Assembly: GCA_944390085.1 (NCBI GenBank)
Contig: CALXOT010000070.1
Location: 1-45,077 of the forward strand
Source of the DNA: an uncultured Succinivibrionaceae bacterium
Lineage (GTDB): Bacteria; Pseudomonadota; Gammaproteobacteria; Enterobacterales; Succinivibrionaceae
Reading direction: 5' to 3'
DNA length: 45,077 nt
Below the pieces are notes generated by a model. The model was not told the DNA's origin, ran no database searches, and saw nothing but the letters and a program-made list of their open reading frames with translations. The translations under genes were made by a program, and so were the position numbers. Of the stretch, positions 1 to 8,391 are shown piece by piece (positions within the stretch are counted from its first letter, which is position 1; the number at the start of each line of letters is the position of its first letter).

Positions 1-986
1 TGCGCGCCAATCCTTTGATTGATAAGGCTCGATCGGGTGTACGGATGTGCCGCGAAAATAATATTGATTTTGTTCTGGCTGTAGGCGGAGGATCAGTGAT
101 AGATACCGCCAAGGCTATCGCTGCCGGTGTCTTTTATCAGGGTGATGTGTGGGATATTTTCACCCAAAAGCGCAATCTGTACCGGGCACTGCCCATTGGA
201 GTGGTGCTCACCATTCCCGGATCTGGTGCAGAATGTTCAGCAAATGCCGTGCTGTCTGACAATGCAGCTGGCGGCTGGCGCAAGCTTGATATCAGCTATC
301 AGTGTTTTGTACCTTCCTTTGCTATTTTAAATCCTGAACTTACTTTTTCCCTGGACCGGCATCTTACCGCCTGCGGCTGTGCTGATATGATGGCACATGT
401 GCTGGAGCGTTATTTTACCAATACTACCGGTGTCGATCTGACTGATCGCCAGTGTGAGGCCTTGCTGCAGTCAGTTCTGACTGAGAGTATGGAAGTCTTG
501 CGCGATCCGGGCAATTACGATGCACGCGCTAATCTGATGTGGGCAGGTACCATGGCGCATCATGGTTTTTTAGGGGTAGGACGGGAACAGGACTGGGCTT
601 CACATAAGCTTGAGTATCAGATCTCAGCTCTCTACGATACTCCGCATGGAGCAGGCCTTGCAGTGATCTTGCCTGCCTGGATGACTTTTGTGACTAATCA
701 CAATGTGATGCGCATGGCGCAATTTGCCAGCAGGGTTCTGGGGGTACCGCTGTATTTTGATAATCCGCTGGAAAGTGCTAAGCAGGGGATCAGACGCTTG
801 CGTTCTTTTTTCAGACAGTTGCAGCTGCCGCAGAATTTCGCGCAATTAGGGGCAGATCCGGCTGATATTGGGCGCATGCTGGATAATATTAATTTTGAGC
901 CGGATGGTACTATTGGCTCTTATGTCAAATTAAATCGCAGTGCCTGCGAGGCTATTTATTATTTGGCTGCAACTTACAGTGATTGA
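1..986 (+). CDS. Iron-dependent alcohol dehydrogenase, butanol dehydrogenase (YqhD/BDH) type, 5' truncated by window edge
   Basis: This is the C-terminal ~325 residues of a group III metal-dependent alcohol dehydrogenase, a cytoplasmic NAD(P)H-dependent enzyme that interconverts aldehydes and primary alcohols. The frame is open from base 3, so the true start lies left of the window; family members run ~385-390 residues, so about 60 are missing. Visible landmarks are the nucleotide-binding loop AVGGGSVIDTAKAIA, the metal-ligand motif DMMAH, a second ligand histidine in DWASHKLE and the last one in TPHGAGLA. The wording ALYDTPHGAGLAVILPAWM is typical of the butanol dehydrogenase/YqhD branch rather than FucO or AdhE. 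The physiological substrate cannot be told from sequence. It converges on the M20-like gene, with only 24 bases between their stop codons. Confidence 0.9.
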   Translation, partial: RANPLIDKARSGVRMCRENNIDFVLAVGGGSVIDTAKAIAAGVFYQGDVWDIFTQKRNLYRALPIGVVLTIPGSGAECSANAVLSDNAAGGWRKLDISYQCFVPSFAILNPELTFSLDRHLTACGCADMMAHVLERYFTNTTGVDLTDRQCEALLQSVLTESMEVLRDPGNYDARANLMWAGTMAHHGFLGVGREQDWASHKLEYQISALYDTPHGAGLAVILPAWMTFVTNHNVMRMAQFASRVLGVPLYFDNPLESAKQGIRRLRSFFRQLQLPQNFAQLGADPADIGRMLDNINFEPDGTIGSYVKLNRSACEAIYYLAATYSD

Positions 987-1010
987 TCCCTTTACAGCAA
1001 TAGTTGCCCC

Positions 1011-2969
1011 TTAGGTTGCAGATTTTGCTTCAGGCTTTTTATCAGGGGATACCGTTTTAGCCTCAGGTTCCTCAAATTTGCCAGGCGGTGTTACAGGCTC
1101 CTGAGTTGCCATGTCAGCTGCTTTTGCCTCAGGGTAAGCCACCTTTTCATCAGTCCCTTCATTTTGACTGGCTGTGGTGTTAGTTTTAGTGTCCTGTTTA
1201 AGCTCCGGATCTGGGACAGAAGTTTGGTCATCTGTAGTAAGTGGCTTTGCCACGGTGGAATTTGCCACTGTGGCAAATGATTCAAGCTTTAGCAAAGAAT
1301 CTCCGGGCTCCTGCAGCAGTTCATTGTCAGCCCGTGCTGCAGTCTTGGCACTGTGTGCCCTTTTGCCACGCGACAGGGAATTTAGCAGGCTGAAGATAAA
1401 GGCTGGCACCAGCTTGAACATGGTGCAGTCAATGTGCTCTTCCAGCTGATAGAGCTTACCGCCTTTTAAGGACAAAGTAAGTCCCGGGCAGCCCAGAGCA
1501 TATAATTCGTCCTGATAGAGTGGGTTTTCATTCTGGAGCAGAGAGTTAAGGCTGTCAGCAGCGCAGGGGCGCAGGAAATTCAGTGCTGAAGGTTCTGCCC
1601 ATTCTTGTAGCTCTATCTGATATTCATAAGCGCTGTTCAGGCGGCTTAACACGCTGTTTAGCTGCAGCAGGCAGTCCCTGTCTTCGCGGCGCATGGGGGA
1701 TAGTTTCTGGCAGGGGGCATAGGTCGGCCCCATGAAGATCACTACCGAGGGGCGGGGCAGTTTTACGAATTCATTTAATTTCTCAATGATACAACAGGCG
1801 CTTTCGCGTGCGCTAAGCCCTTCTTTCTGACAATTGTGGCGCAAGGTATTAAGGGCACTTTGTAAATCTCCGGGATAAAGTGACGCTGCACGCTTCAGCA
1901 AATCTGCATAGGACAGGATTTCAGCATCACGGATCTCAGGGGTAAAATTCTGGCCTTTTAAGTAATAATGAAGCTGGGCGCGGGTATCTAGCAGCTGGGC
2001 GCATTGGGCGATGGCTTGGGCACAAATCTGTTTGAGGGCATCTAGCAGTGTATCTGGGTTTAAATCGGCAAAACTGAGTTTAAATGAGAGCTCCAGGCAG
2101 TCATCGTGCAAGATCCCGGACTGTGAGCCCTGCAGTTGCAGGAATTGGGGGGTCAGGGGCTGTGAACTTAGGTTACGCAGCGGTTCCGGGTTAAGTTCTA
2201 ATGTTTCTACAATTTTAGCTGCTATTAGCGCAGGGCTGAAGCCGCTGAAAGCTTGCCCGGATCCACTTCTTTGTCCGAGGATAAAAAATGAAGGTTCCAG
2301 CAGTCCGTAGTTTGCAGTATAAAGATGCAGCTTGTCTGCGTCTGTTTTCAGTTGCTGTTCCGGGGAAGTACTGAGAGCCGCATAAAGCGAGAGCTCTTCT
2401 TTGGCACAGAGACTTGCAATAAAAGGCAACATTTCCCGCATACCAGAAAAGCGGCGGCTGTTACGCGAAATGCAGAGGAATAAAATATTAAAATCCAGGG
2501 CGGCAGCATGATCAGACAGCTCCTTTAATACTGCTATCATGCAAGCTGCACCGCCTTTGCACTCGTAGGAGCCCAGCCCATATAAAAGCTCATGTTCAGT
2601 ATTTGATATGGCAGACACCAGATTTTTTTGTCTGAATAACTCGAGCAGTTCGTCGCTTTTAAATGCTTGAGCCTTATAAAGGCCATAATGATCAAGGCCT
2701 CCGGTGTCAATGGAGGCACACAGAACCAGGGTTTGCGCAGTTTGTTCGTCAGGGCGGACCAGGGCTGCAATAGAATGATTTTTCTGATCGCTATGCTCAA
2801 TCAGGTGCAGGTTATTGCTGTGCTCCTTAAAGTAGGGAAATCCGCTCAGCCCATCGTAAATGGCCTGCATAATCACGCTTTCGCCGCGGCTTCCACTGAT
2901 GCTGGGTATGGAGATTAGCCACTTGGCCAGTGTCTTGGATTCGTTTTGAAGATCGCGGTTAAAAAACAA
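1011..2969 (-). CDS. RocB-like M20-family protein with degenerate metal-binding site (putative pseudoenzyme)
   Basis: 652 residues, TTG start preceded by GGGCGGA. The order of conserved blocks follows the RocB branch of M20 metallopeptidases/deacylases: ASIDTGGLDHYG near residue 85, GLGSYECKGG near 131-140 and ISRNSRRFSGMREM near 167-180. At each metal or catalytic position the expected residue is gone. The His of the GHxD motif is Ser86, the Asp of DxKGG is Glu136, and the DEE triad reads Arg169-Asn170-Ser171. The hydrophobic framework is intact, so the fold is probably kept while peptidase activity is doubtful. Residues ~540-652 form an Ala/Glu/Lys/Pro-rich low-complexity tail with repeated PEAK units and no recognisable domain. 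It lies 120 bp downstream of the M23 peptidase gene on the same strand, without an obvious terminator between them. Family call fairly sure; function unknown. Confidence 0.65.
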   Translation of the reverse strand: MFFNRDLQNESKTLAKWLISIPSISGSRGESVIMQAIYDGLSGFPYFKEHSNNLHLIEHSDQKNHSIAALVRPDEQTAQTLVLCASIDTGGLDHYGLYKAQAFKSDELLELFRQKNLVSAISNTEHELLYGLGSYECKGGAACMIAVLKELSDHAAALDFNILFLCISRNSRRFSGMREMLPFIASLCAKEELSLYAALSTSPEQQLKTDADKLHLYTANYGLLEPSFFILGQRSGSGQAFSGFSPALIAAKIVETLELNPEPLRNLSSQPLTPQFLQLQGSQSGILHDDCLELSFKLSFADLNPDTLLDALKQICAQAIAQCAQLLDTRAQLHYYLKGQNFTPEIRDAEILSYADLLKRAASLYPGDLQSALNTLRHNCQKEGLSARESACCIIEKLNEFVKLPRPSVVIFMGPTYAPCQKLSPMRREDRDCLLQLNSVLSRLNSAYEYQIELQEWAEPSALNFLRPCAADSLNSLLQNENPLYQDELYALGCPGLTLSLKGGKLYQLEEHIDCTMFKLVPAFIFSLLNSLSRGKRAHSAKTAARADNELLQEPGDSLLKLESFATVANSTVAKPLTTDDQTSVPDPELKQDTKTNTTASQNEGTDEKVAYPEAKAADMATQEPVTPPGKFEEPEAKTVSPDKKPEAKSAT

Positions 2970-3089
2970 TATATCATCCGCCCTGTATTAACTATAAGTT
3001 GCGCCTGATTTACAAGATTACAAGATAAGAACATTAAACTCACTATAGCACAAGGGTAAAAGCAGATCCTTGGCTGTAGGTCAGGTTCC

Positions 3090-4934
3090 CTACTTGCGCG
3101 CTAAGGCTTCATTATAGAGCTCATGCTTGAAAACCTGCACATTGCTCCTGAATGCCTCGCGTTGCTCATGTGCCAAATTAGGCCGGCTGGCGCTTGGTAA
3201 TTCTATTTTGAGTGGATCCACCGGACGGTCATTGATACGGATCTCGTAGTGCAGATGTGGACCGGTAGTACGTCCGGTATTTCCGGTTTTGGCAATGATC
3301 TGCCCGACGAAGACTTGCTGTCCTTTTTTCACATCTATTTTGGACAGATGCATGTAGACAGTAGAGTAATTTTGCTCGTGGCGCACAATCACATAGTAGC
3401 CTGCAGCACGTTGATATCCGGCAAAGGTGACGACTCCGTCAGCTGGGGCATATACCGGTGTGCCTACAGGGGCTTTAATGTCTATGCCCTTATGCGGGGC
3501 TATACGGTGGGTTACCGGGTGGCGCCTATTCAAATTGAATTTGGAATTGACCTTAATGGCCGTGGCCAGCGGGAAGCGGCGGAATATACCGGCAGTGGGC
3601 ACGTATTTGTTTTCTTCGTAGAAATTGCGATCTGCGGTATTGCGGTAATAGGCAATCTTGGGGGCGCCGGCGCGCTCAATTTCCACGGCATTGATCAGAG
3701 CACTGGTACCTACTGCGTTAAAGAGCACACGCAGCTTATCTCCGGCTTTGAGATTTGACAGCTTGCCGTTTGCGGAATGCATGCGTTCGATGTTCTGCAC
3801 CTCGGTAGGGGTAAGTCCAATGCGATGGGCAAATATCTTAAAGCTTTCCCCTGGCTGCAGCGTACCAAGGATAAGGCGGGGGCGCTGAGGATTGACGTTG
3901 GCAAGAGCCTTACGCTCAGCTTCAGCCTTGGCGGCCATCAGCCGGGCTTCCTCCTGTGCCTGCCGCTTCTTGGCAGCGCTTACTGCAGAGGGCATGGTTT
4001 CAGCCTGAGCCATGGTTGTTGCAGCAGTGGGATCACTTAAATGTGAGCTTTCCGGTTCATGGAAAGAGCTGAAGCCTTCACTGGCCTGCAGACGGGTAAA
4101 ACGTACCTGTTCCCCTGAGCCTAAGGGCAATACCAGCTCTTTTAGCACATTGTCCTTGTCAATAAGAAAATGGATGATCTGCCCGGGACGCAAGGCCAAA
4201 TCCCGAGCCTCGGAGGCATCACTTATCTTGTTCAGGGAAGCTGCAGGAAGGGCGAGGCGCGCGAAAATGGCAGACAGGCTGTCACCTGGGCGTACGGTAA
4301 ACTGATACCAGTCTCCCTGAGGCCTTTTGGCTGCAGGTTTAACTGTTGTCTTTTCTGGTGCAGCAGCCGTCTGTTCAGTTTGTAGGACAGGATCCGTTGG
4401 AGCAGCAGCCCCGGCATTTGCGGCTGAACCGAGCTTAGCTGAGGCAGTTCCAGAAATTTTGGGGGAACTGGCACTCTGGCGCAGCGCCTGTGCGCTTTGT
4501 TTTATTTCCTCAAGTTCAGCGGGAGCCAGTTGGCGGTTAAATCCGTTGAACAAGCTGCTGAAGACGGTAGATTTTGAGGGCAGCTGGGTTTTAAACTGCG
4601 AGGTCGGGATATCATAATCCTCGTAGTTTTCAAGGGAGCTGTCTGCAACTGCCTGCACATCAGCCTGACTTTCTTCTGAGAGCAGGTAGGCTCGGCTGTC
4701 ATCGTTCAAGGGTAATCTGTAGTCAGAATCAGCAGGCAGCAGGGTGGAAAATTCAGCTTTAGGCAGCACAAACAGTGCGCTTGCGGCAAAGATTAAGGAC
4801 ACGGCAAAAAGATATCGTCCGGGCAGCACAAAACGCATGCTCCGTCCAGGCACGGCCACATAATCGGCAGTGCTGCTATTGCGGTTGACCTTAATTCTTA
4901 ACATGCGATAAAGTTTATCACATCTTTTTGACAA
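3090..4934 (-). CDS. mepM: MepM/YebA-type M23 murein endopeptidase
   Basis: 614 residues. An N-terminal membrane anchor (about residues 37-58, LFAVSLIFAASALFVLP) is followed by a Ser/Ala-rich linker. A LysM/OapA-like region (YQFTVRPGDSLSAIFARL) and a second similar block (LGTLQPGESFKIFAHRIGL) precede the C-terminal M23 (LytM) domain. Zinc ligands are intact: HKGID, then HLHYEI, in the usual setting GNTGRTTGPHLHYEI. In relatives this enzyme cleaves D-Ala-mDAP crosslinks in the periplasm to allow sacculus growth. The TTG at 4934 has no clear ribosome-binding site; ATG at 4904 is an alternative ten codons later. It lies 19 bp downstream of a small membrane-protein gene and probably shares its transcript. 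The symbol follows domain order and length, which also fit other YebA-like paralogues. Confidence 0.82.
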   Translation of the reverse strand: MSKRCDKLYRMLRIKVNRNSSTADYVAVPGRSMRFVLPGRYLFAVSLIFAASALFVLPKAEFSTLLPADSDYRLPLNDDSRAYLLSEESQADVQAVADSSLENYEDYDIPTSQFKTQLPSKSTVFSSLFNGFNRQLAPAELEEIKQSAQALRQSASSPKISGTASAKLGSAANAGAAAPTDPVLQTEQTAAAPEKTTVKPAAKRPQGDWYQFTVRPGDSLSAIFARLALPAASLNKISDASEARDLALRPGQIIHFLIDKDNVLKELVLPLGSGEQVRFTRLQASEGFSSFHEPESSHLSDPTAATTMAQAETMPSAVSAAKKRQAQEEARLMAAKAEAERKALANVNPQRPRLILGTLQPGESFKIFAHRIGLTPTEVQNIERMHSANGKLSNLKAGDKLRVLFNAVGTSALINAVEIERAGAPKIAYYRNTADRNFYEENKYVPTAGIFRRFPLATAIKVNSKFNLNRRHPVTHRIAPHKGIDIKAPVGTPVYAPADGVVTFAGYQRAAGYYVIVRHEQNYSTVYMHLSKIDVKKGQQVFVGQIIAKTGNTGRTTGPHLHYEIRINDRPVDPLKIELPSASRPNLAHEQREAFRSNVQVFKHELYNEALARK

Positions 4935-4937
4935 ATG

Positions 4938-4953
4938 AAGGGAAAATTCCCTT
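4938..4953. repeat. Inverted repeat just before the M23 peptidase start
   Basis: The arms AAGGGAA and TTCCCTT are separated by two bases and fill the 19-bp gap between the upstream stop codon (4954) and the peptidase TTG (4934). In mRNA this would fold into a 7-bp hairpin ending four bases before the start and would contain the only purine-rich, SD-like sequence. A translational control role is inference. Confidence 0.45.
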
Positions 4954-5220
4954 TTAGAACCAGCGCAGCACTAGATAAAACTCAAGGCACAGTACCGCCA
5001 TTAGCAGGATTAAAATCAGTCCGCCCTGCCAGGTTTTAGGGTAGCCCAAAGCCAGGTATTCCCCGATGGCTCCGCGTACGGTCAGGATGAAATTACTGCG
5101 GCTTCTTTTAAACCACAGATCCCGTTTGTCCTTGAGTGCAAAACGCACCATGATGGTCGTAAGCAATGCAATTACAAAGCAAATTACGATTTTTAATGGC
5201 GTAACTGTGAGTTCCGTCAT
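4954..5220 (-). CDS. Small two-TM membrane protein, unknown function
   Basis: 88 residues with two hydrophobic segments: about residues 8-27 (LKIVICFVIALLTTIMVRFA) and 66-86 (GGLILILLMAVLCLEFYLVL). Between them lies a basic loop containing KDKRDLWFKRSRSN, which by the positive-inside rule should be cytoplasmic. I do not recognise a named family. It starts at ATG 5220, is first in a probable two-gene unit with the M23 peptidase, and is divergent from the DASS transporter. It could serve the envelope enzyme next door, but nothing in the sequence proves that. Confidence 0.6.
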   Translation of the reverse strand: MTELTVTPLKIVICFVIALLTTIMVRFALKDKRDLWFKRSRSNFILTVRGAIGEYLALGYPKTWQGGLILILLMAVLCLEFYLVLRWF

Positions 5221-5255
5221 GTCTGTTCCTATCTTTTTGTCTTACATTAGCATCA

Positions 5256-5271
5256 CTGATCCTGTGATCAG
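5256..5271. promoter_or_regulatory. Palindrome in divergent intergenic region (operator candidate)
   Basis: CTGATC-CTGT-GATCAG is a perfect 6-bp inverted repeat in the 75-bp region between the divergent small membrane-protein gene and the transporter start. Its position 25 bp ahead of the chosen GTG start would suit a repressor site or a leader hairpin. Confidence 0.3.
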
Positions 5272-5295
5272 ATGGCTGCAAATAAGGAGAATACT

Positions 5296-6561
5296 GTGGA
5301 GCCGGCAACAATAACCTTAATTGTACTCGCAGTGGTGGCTTTTTTGTTCGTGACAGAGCTGATTCCTCTGGCCGTCACTGCCATGGCTGCCCCGATTTTT
5401 CTGGGCTATTTCGGCGTGCTTACCCCAAAGCAGGTTTTTTCTGGCCTATCCAATTCAACCGTGGTGCTGTTTGCCGGTATGTTCGTGGTGGGCGCTGCCA
5501 TGCTGGAATCAGGACTAGCGCAGACTATCGGCAACTGGGTGGTCAAGAAAGTAGGCACCCGCGAGCTGCCGCTAATGGCGGCCATGATGGGCGTCACCAT
5601 CCTGATGTCATCGATGTGTTCCAATACCGGCACTGTGGCCTGCTTAATGCCGGTGATCATTGGTATCTGTGCTGCGGCAAAAATACCGGTATCCCCCTTG
5701 CTGATGGGACTTGCGGTTGCGGCAAATACCGGCGGTACCATTACCATGGTCGGTACCCCGCCTAATATCATCGCTGCAGGTGCCCTGGAAAATGCCGGGA
5801 TCCCGACTTTTTCTTTCTTTGAGTTTGCCTATATCGGTATACCGTTATCCTTGATATCATTGGTGTACATGGTAACGCTAGGACATCGCCTTACTCCCCG
5901 TAACATGGCAGATCTGGGAACCGTCGATCAGACGCAAGGTATGTCTGGTTCCAAGCGTGCCCGCACTATCTGCTTTTTCATCTTGATTTATGTCATCATC
6001 GGCCTGTGCATCGGTATTCCCGGCCTGACCTCTGAAATGGTGGCTATTTCAGGAGCTTTGCTGTGCGTGCTTTTGGGCTGCCTGTCAGAGCGCGAGGCCT
6101 ATAACGGCATTGACTGGGTTACCATCTTCCTGTTTGCCGGTATGCTGCCTTTAGCTGATGCCCTGGATAAGACCGGAGCCGGACGCATGATTGCAGAGAA
6201 AGTGGTGGGTCTGGTTGGAGACAATCCGTCCCCGATGCTCTTTATGATCGTGCTCTTCTGTCTGTCTGGTGGCTTGACGCAGGTGATGTCCAATACTGCA
6301 GCTGCCGCCCTGCTCTGCCCCATCGGTATCTCCATTGCCCAGGAGATGGGCTGTTCACCTTATCCGGTGCTGATGTCCATCGCCATTGCAGCATCCTGTG
6401 CCTTTACTACTCCGGTGGCTACCCCGCCGAACACCTTGGTCATGGGACCTGGTGGTTTCCATTTTAAGGATTACATCATCGTTGGCACACCACTGCTGGT
6501 GCTTTCACTGATTGTCTGCGTGTTGATAGTGCCGATCTTCTGGCCATTCTTCCCGGAGTAA
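5296..6561 (+). CDS. DASS (SLC13) family anion:Na+ symporter
   Basis: Inner-membrane transporter of the divalent anion/Na+ symporter family, about 421 residues with ~11 hydrophobic segments and two inverted halves. The signature substrate/sodium loops are present twice: SNTGTVA with VGTPPN in the first half, and SNTAAAA with ATPPNT in the second. Known substrates of the family are C4-dicarboxylates, citrate, sulfate and related anions; the sequence does not decide among them. C4-dicarboxylate use would suit a succinate-producing anaerobe, but that is inference. Start choice: an ATG at 5272 has no ribosome-binding site, whereas GTG 5296 lies six bases after AAGGAG, so GTG is preferred. The gene ends at a strong terminator shared with the convergent lipoprotein gene. 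Confidence 0.85.
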   Translation: MEPATITLIVLAVVAFLFVTELIPLAVTAMAAPIFLGYFGVLTPKQVFSGLSNSTVVLFAGMFVVGAAMLESGLAQTIGNWVVKKVGTRELPLMAAMMGVTILMSSMCSNTGTVACLMPVIIGICAAAKIPVSPLLMGLAVAANTGGTITMVGTPPNIIAAGALENAGIPTFSFFEFAYIGIPLSLISLVYMVTLGHRLTPRNMADLGTVDQTQGMSGSKRARTICFFILIYVIIGLCIGIPGLTSEMVAISGALLCVLLGCLSEREAYNGIDWVTIFLFAGMLPLADALDKTGAGRMIAEKVVGLVGDNPSPMLFMIVLFCLSGGLTQVMSNTAAAALLCPIGISIAQEMGCSPYPVLMSIAIAASCAFTTPVATPPNTLVMGPGGFHFKDYIIVGTPLLVLSLIVCVLIVPIFWPFFPE

Positions 6562-6586
6562 GCTAAGCCTGAGAAAGTTTTTATGT

Positions 6587-6615
6587 AAAAAGGCACCTCC
6601 TGAAGGTGCCTTTTT
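6587..6615. terminator. Bidirectional rho-independent terminator
   Basis: AAAAAGGCACCT, loop CCTGA, AGGTGCCTTTTT. The A-tract and T-tract flank a 7-bp GC-rich stem, so it can end the DASS gene on the + strand. It lies 128 bp past the stop of the convergent lipoprotein gene and could also end that transcript. Confidence 0.88.
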
Positions 6616-6742
6616 AGCAGCTGCTTTAGGTTTAGTTTCTAGTCAGGATCCTGGTTTAGCAGCAAGCCTTGCTTGTTATCCGGGAGTTGGCAAAGTTGGT
6701 AAGCACTGCTGGTACTGCTTTTGTTTATGTGGCGATTGGCGA

Positions 6743-7594
6743 TCATTGGGCGGGCAGATAGTAGAGCGGATCTACGGTTTGCCCTTCGCGGCGCAGCTCA
6801 AACAGTAATTCCACCCCGTCAGTATCAGTGGAACCCATAGTGGCTATATTCTGCCCGCGTTTTACCTGTTGCCCTTCACGTACTAACAAACTTTCGTTGT
6901 GGGCATATGCAGTAAGATAATTATGCTCATGGGTCAGGATAATGAGGTTGCCATAACCGCGCAGGGCACTGCCGGCATAAACCACCTCTCCGTCTGCAGC
7001 CGCTTTAATGGCCTGATGGCGTTTTCCTGAAATTGTGATTCCAGGGTTTCCAAGTTCCCCTTCAGAGTATCCTGCTTTAATTTTACCGGCAGTAGGCCAG
7101 GACCAGGTGATCCCTGAACTCTGGCGCTTACCCTGCGGACTTACGCTTTGTGGCAGTGCTGCCACCCTGACTGTGTTTGCAGCTTGTGCAGGGGAGTTGC
7201 CGGAAAGCTTAAGGCGTTGTCCAACGTACAGGGTGTAGGGGGCACTTAAATTATTGAGTGCAGCCAGGGTCGCCACACTGCTTTCATGGCGTGCTGCGAT
7301 CTCAGAGAGGGTGTCTCCGCTTTTTACGGTGTAAGAACCACTGCCGGAGCTGATTGAGGTCCCCAGATTTAAAATTTGTCCTACATAAATGCGGTAAGGT
7401 GCGGCTATACCGTTTAACCGTGCTAAATTTTTATAGTCAAGCCCGTACTTAAAGGCGATGGAGTAGAGGGTGTCACCGCTTCTGACCCGGTAACTGCTTC
7501 CTGCGTTGTCAGTATTGCTGCTGCAGCCTGCAAGCGTGAGGGCAAGGGCGGTGCTTAGAGCAAGACAGAGAGTATGAAAACGCGTAATGGGCAT
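6743..7594 (-). CDS. NlpD/YgeR-like LysM-LytM lipoprotein (amidase activator type)
   Basis: 283 residues with a lipoprotein signal peptide and lipobox LTLAGC. Two LysM repeats follow ([18 protein letters not shown] near residue 35 and [18 protein letters not shown] near 87), then a C-terminal LytM domain. In the LytM domain the zinc ligands of active M23 enzymes are missing: the HxxxD site reads [14 protein letters not shown] and the HxH site reads VELLFEL. This is the normal state of NlpD and EnvC, which activate cell-wall amidases instead of cutting peptidoglycan. An amidase activator at the outer membrane is therefore the likely role. The start has a good site (AGGAGA, eight bases before ATG). 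The usual nlpD neighbours pcm and rpoS are absent, so YgeR (ActS) is as likely as NlpD. Confidence 0.85.
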   Translation of the reverse strand: MPITRFHTLCLALSTALALTLAGCSSNTDNAGSSYRVRSGDTLYSIAFKYGLDYKNLARLNGIAAPYRIYVGQILNLGTSISSGSGSYTVKSGDTLSEIAARHESSVATLAALNNLSAPYTLYVGQRLKLSGNSPAQAANTVRVAALPQSVSPQGKRQSSGITWSWPTAGKIKAGYSEGELGNPGITISGKRHQAIKAAADGEVVYAGSALRGYGNLIILTHEHNYLTAYAHNESLLVREGQQVKRGQNIATMGSTDTDGVELLFELRREGQTVDPLYYLPAQ

Positions 7595-7810
7595 GGTGAA
7601 ACTCTCCTGAGTTCAGGTTTTCTGGGGATCCTGCTGATTGTACCATTCACGCTAGCTGATTGCTCTATTTAAGCGGATTTTTAAAGAACAGATACAGCAC
7701 GGAATGTGCTGCATCAGGCTTAAACCGGCAGCTTCAGAAGTCTGCGGGAAGTGTGATCCCGATCAGGTCGATGAATCAGCCATACTTTAACTCTAGTGGT
7801 TAAAGCTATT

Positions 7811-7847
7811 GTTTCTTTTGGAAACTAAGTATTAAAATAAAACTTAG
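7811..7847. promoter_or_regulatory. Two inverted repeats upstream of the HxlR gene
   Basis: GTTTC-TTTTG-GAAAC (7811-7825) abuts CTAAGT-N11-ACTTAG (7825-7847) in AT-rich DNA ending 27 bp before the HxlR start. HxlR proteins bind short inverted repeats near their own promoters, so these are candidate autoregulatory sites. The rest of the 280-bp gap to the divergent lipoprotein gene shows no gene. Confidence 0.4.
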
Positions 7848-7874
7848 ATAATTAAAAGTAACAATGAGGGCAAT

Positions 7875-8264
7875 ATGGATAAAAATGAGGCAACCATTGC
7901 GCGCGAGCAGTTCCGGTGCCCGGTGGAACTGACACTGTCGGTTCTGACCAGCAAATGGAAGATACTTATTATCCGCACTTTGATGGTACGCCGGTGCCGC
8001 TTTGGTGAATTGCGTCATGCTCTGGGCTCGGTGTCACAAAAAGTGTTGACAGCAAGCCTGCGTGAGCTGGAATCAGATGGTCTGGTAAACCGCGAAGTTT
8101 TTGCTGAAGTACCTCCTCGCGTGGAATATGAGCTGACGGACTTAGGCCGCAGTTTACGTCCGGTTATAAGTTCCATGTTCCGCTGGGGATTGTTTTACCG
8201 TCAGCAAATGGGGATGCAGGGCGTACAGTTGGATGATGAGGTGCTAGAGGATCTGGGGGCCTGA
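7875..8264 (+). CDS. HxlR-family winged-helix transcriptional regulator
   Basis: 129 residues, the normal length of the family. Typical elements are an early cysteine (FRCPVELTLSVL), the core TSKWKILIIRTLM, the recognition-helix region FGELRHALGSVSQKVLTASLRELESDGL and the wing PPRVEYELTDLG. HxlR/YodB-type proteins act as dimers, and several sense electrophiles or quinones through the N-terminal cysteine; the cysteine here is at about residue 14. GAGGG lies just upstream of the ATG. The convergent partner is a small cupin, a combination often seen with such regulators, so the cupin is a plausible target. The signal is unknown. Confidence 0.85.
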   Translation: MDKNEATIAREQFRCPVELTLSVLTSKWKILIIRTLMVRRCRFGELRHALGSVSQKVLTASLRELESDGLVNREVFAEVPPRVEYELTDLGRSLRPVISSMFRWGLFYRQQMGMQGVQLDDEVLEDLGA

Positions 8265-8311
8265 AAGAAGGGCTGTCTGCCCTACGTGGCTGTTTAGTGC
8301 ATATTGTTGCT

Positions 8312-8345
8312 AAAAAATTCCCCCCGTTGGCACTAGACAGCGGGG
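8312..8345 (-). terminator. Terminator of the cupin gene
   Basis: CCCCGTTGGC, loop ACTA, GACAGCGGGG gives a ten-pair stem with one mismatch. Read on the minus strand it is followed by GAATTTTTT, which makes a proper intrinsic terminator 46 bp past the cupin stop. On the plus strand there is no T-tract. Confidence 0.6.
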
Positions 8346-8391
8346 AGACTCTCCTGTTTTAGCGTAATTGCTTTAGTTATATTGTGGATGT

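Noticed and set aside
6743..7594. Missing zinc ligands in the LytM domain of the NlpD-like lipoprotein as a further pseudoenzyme finding
   Set aside because: Degenerate LytM domains are the normal, documented state of NlpD/EnvC-type amidase activators.
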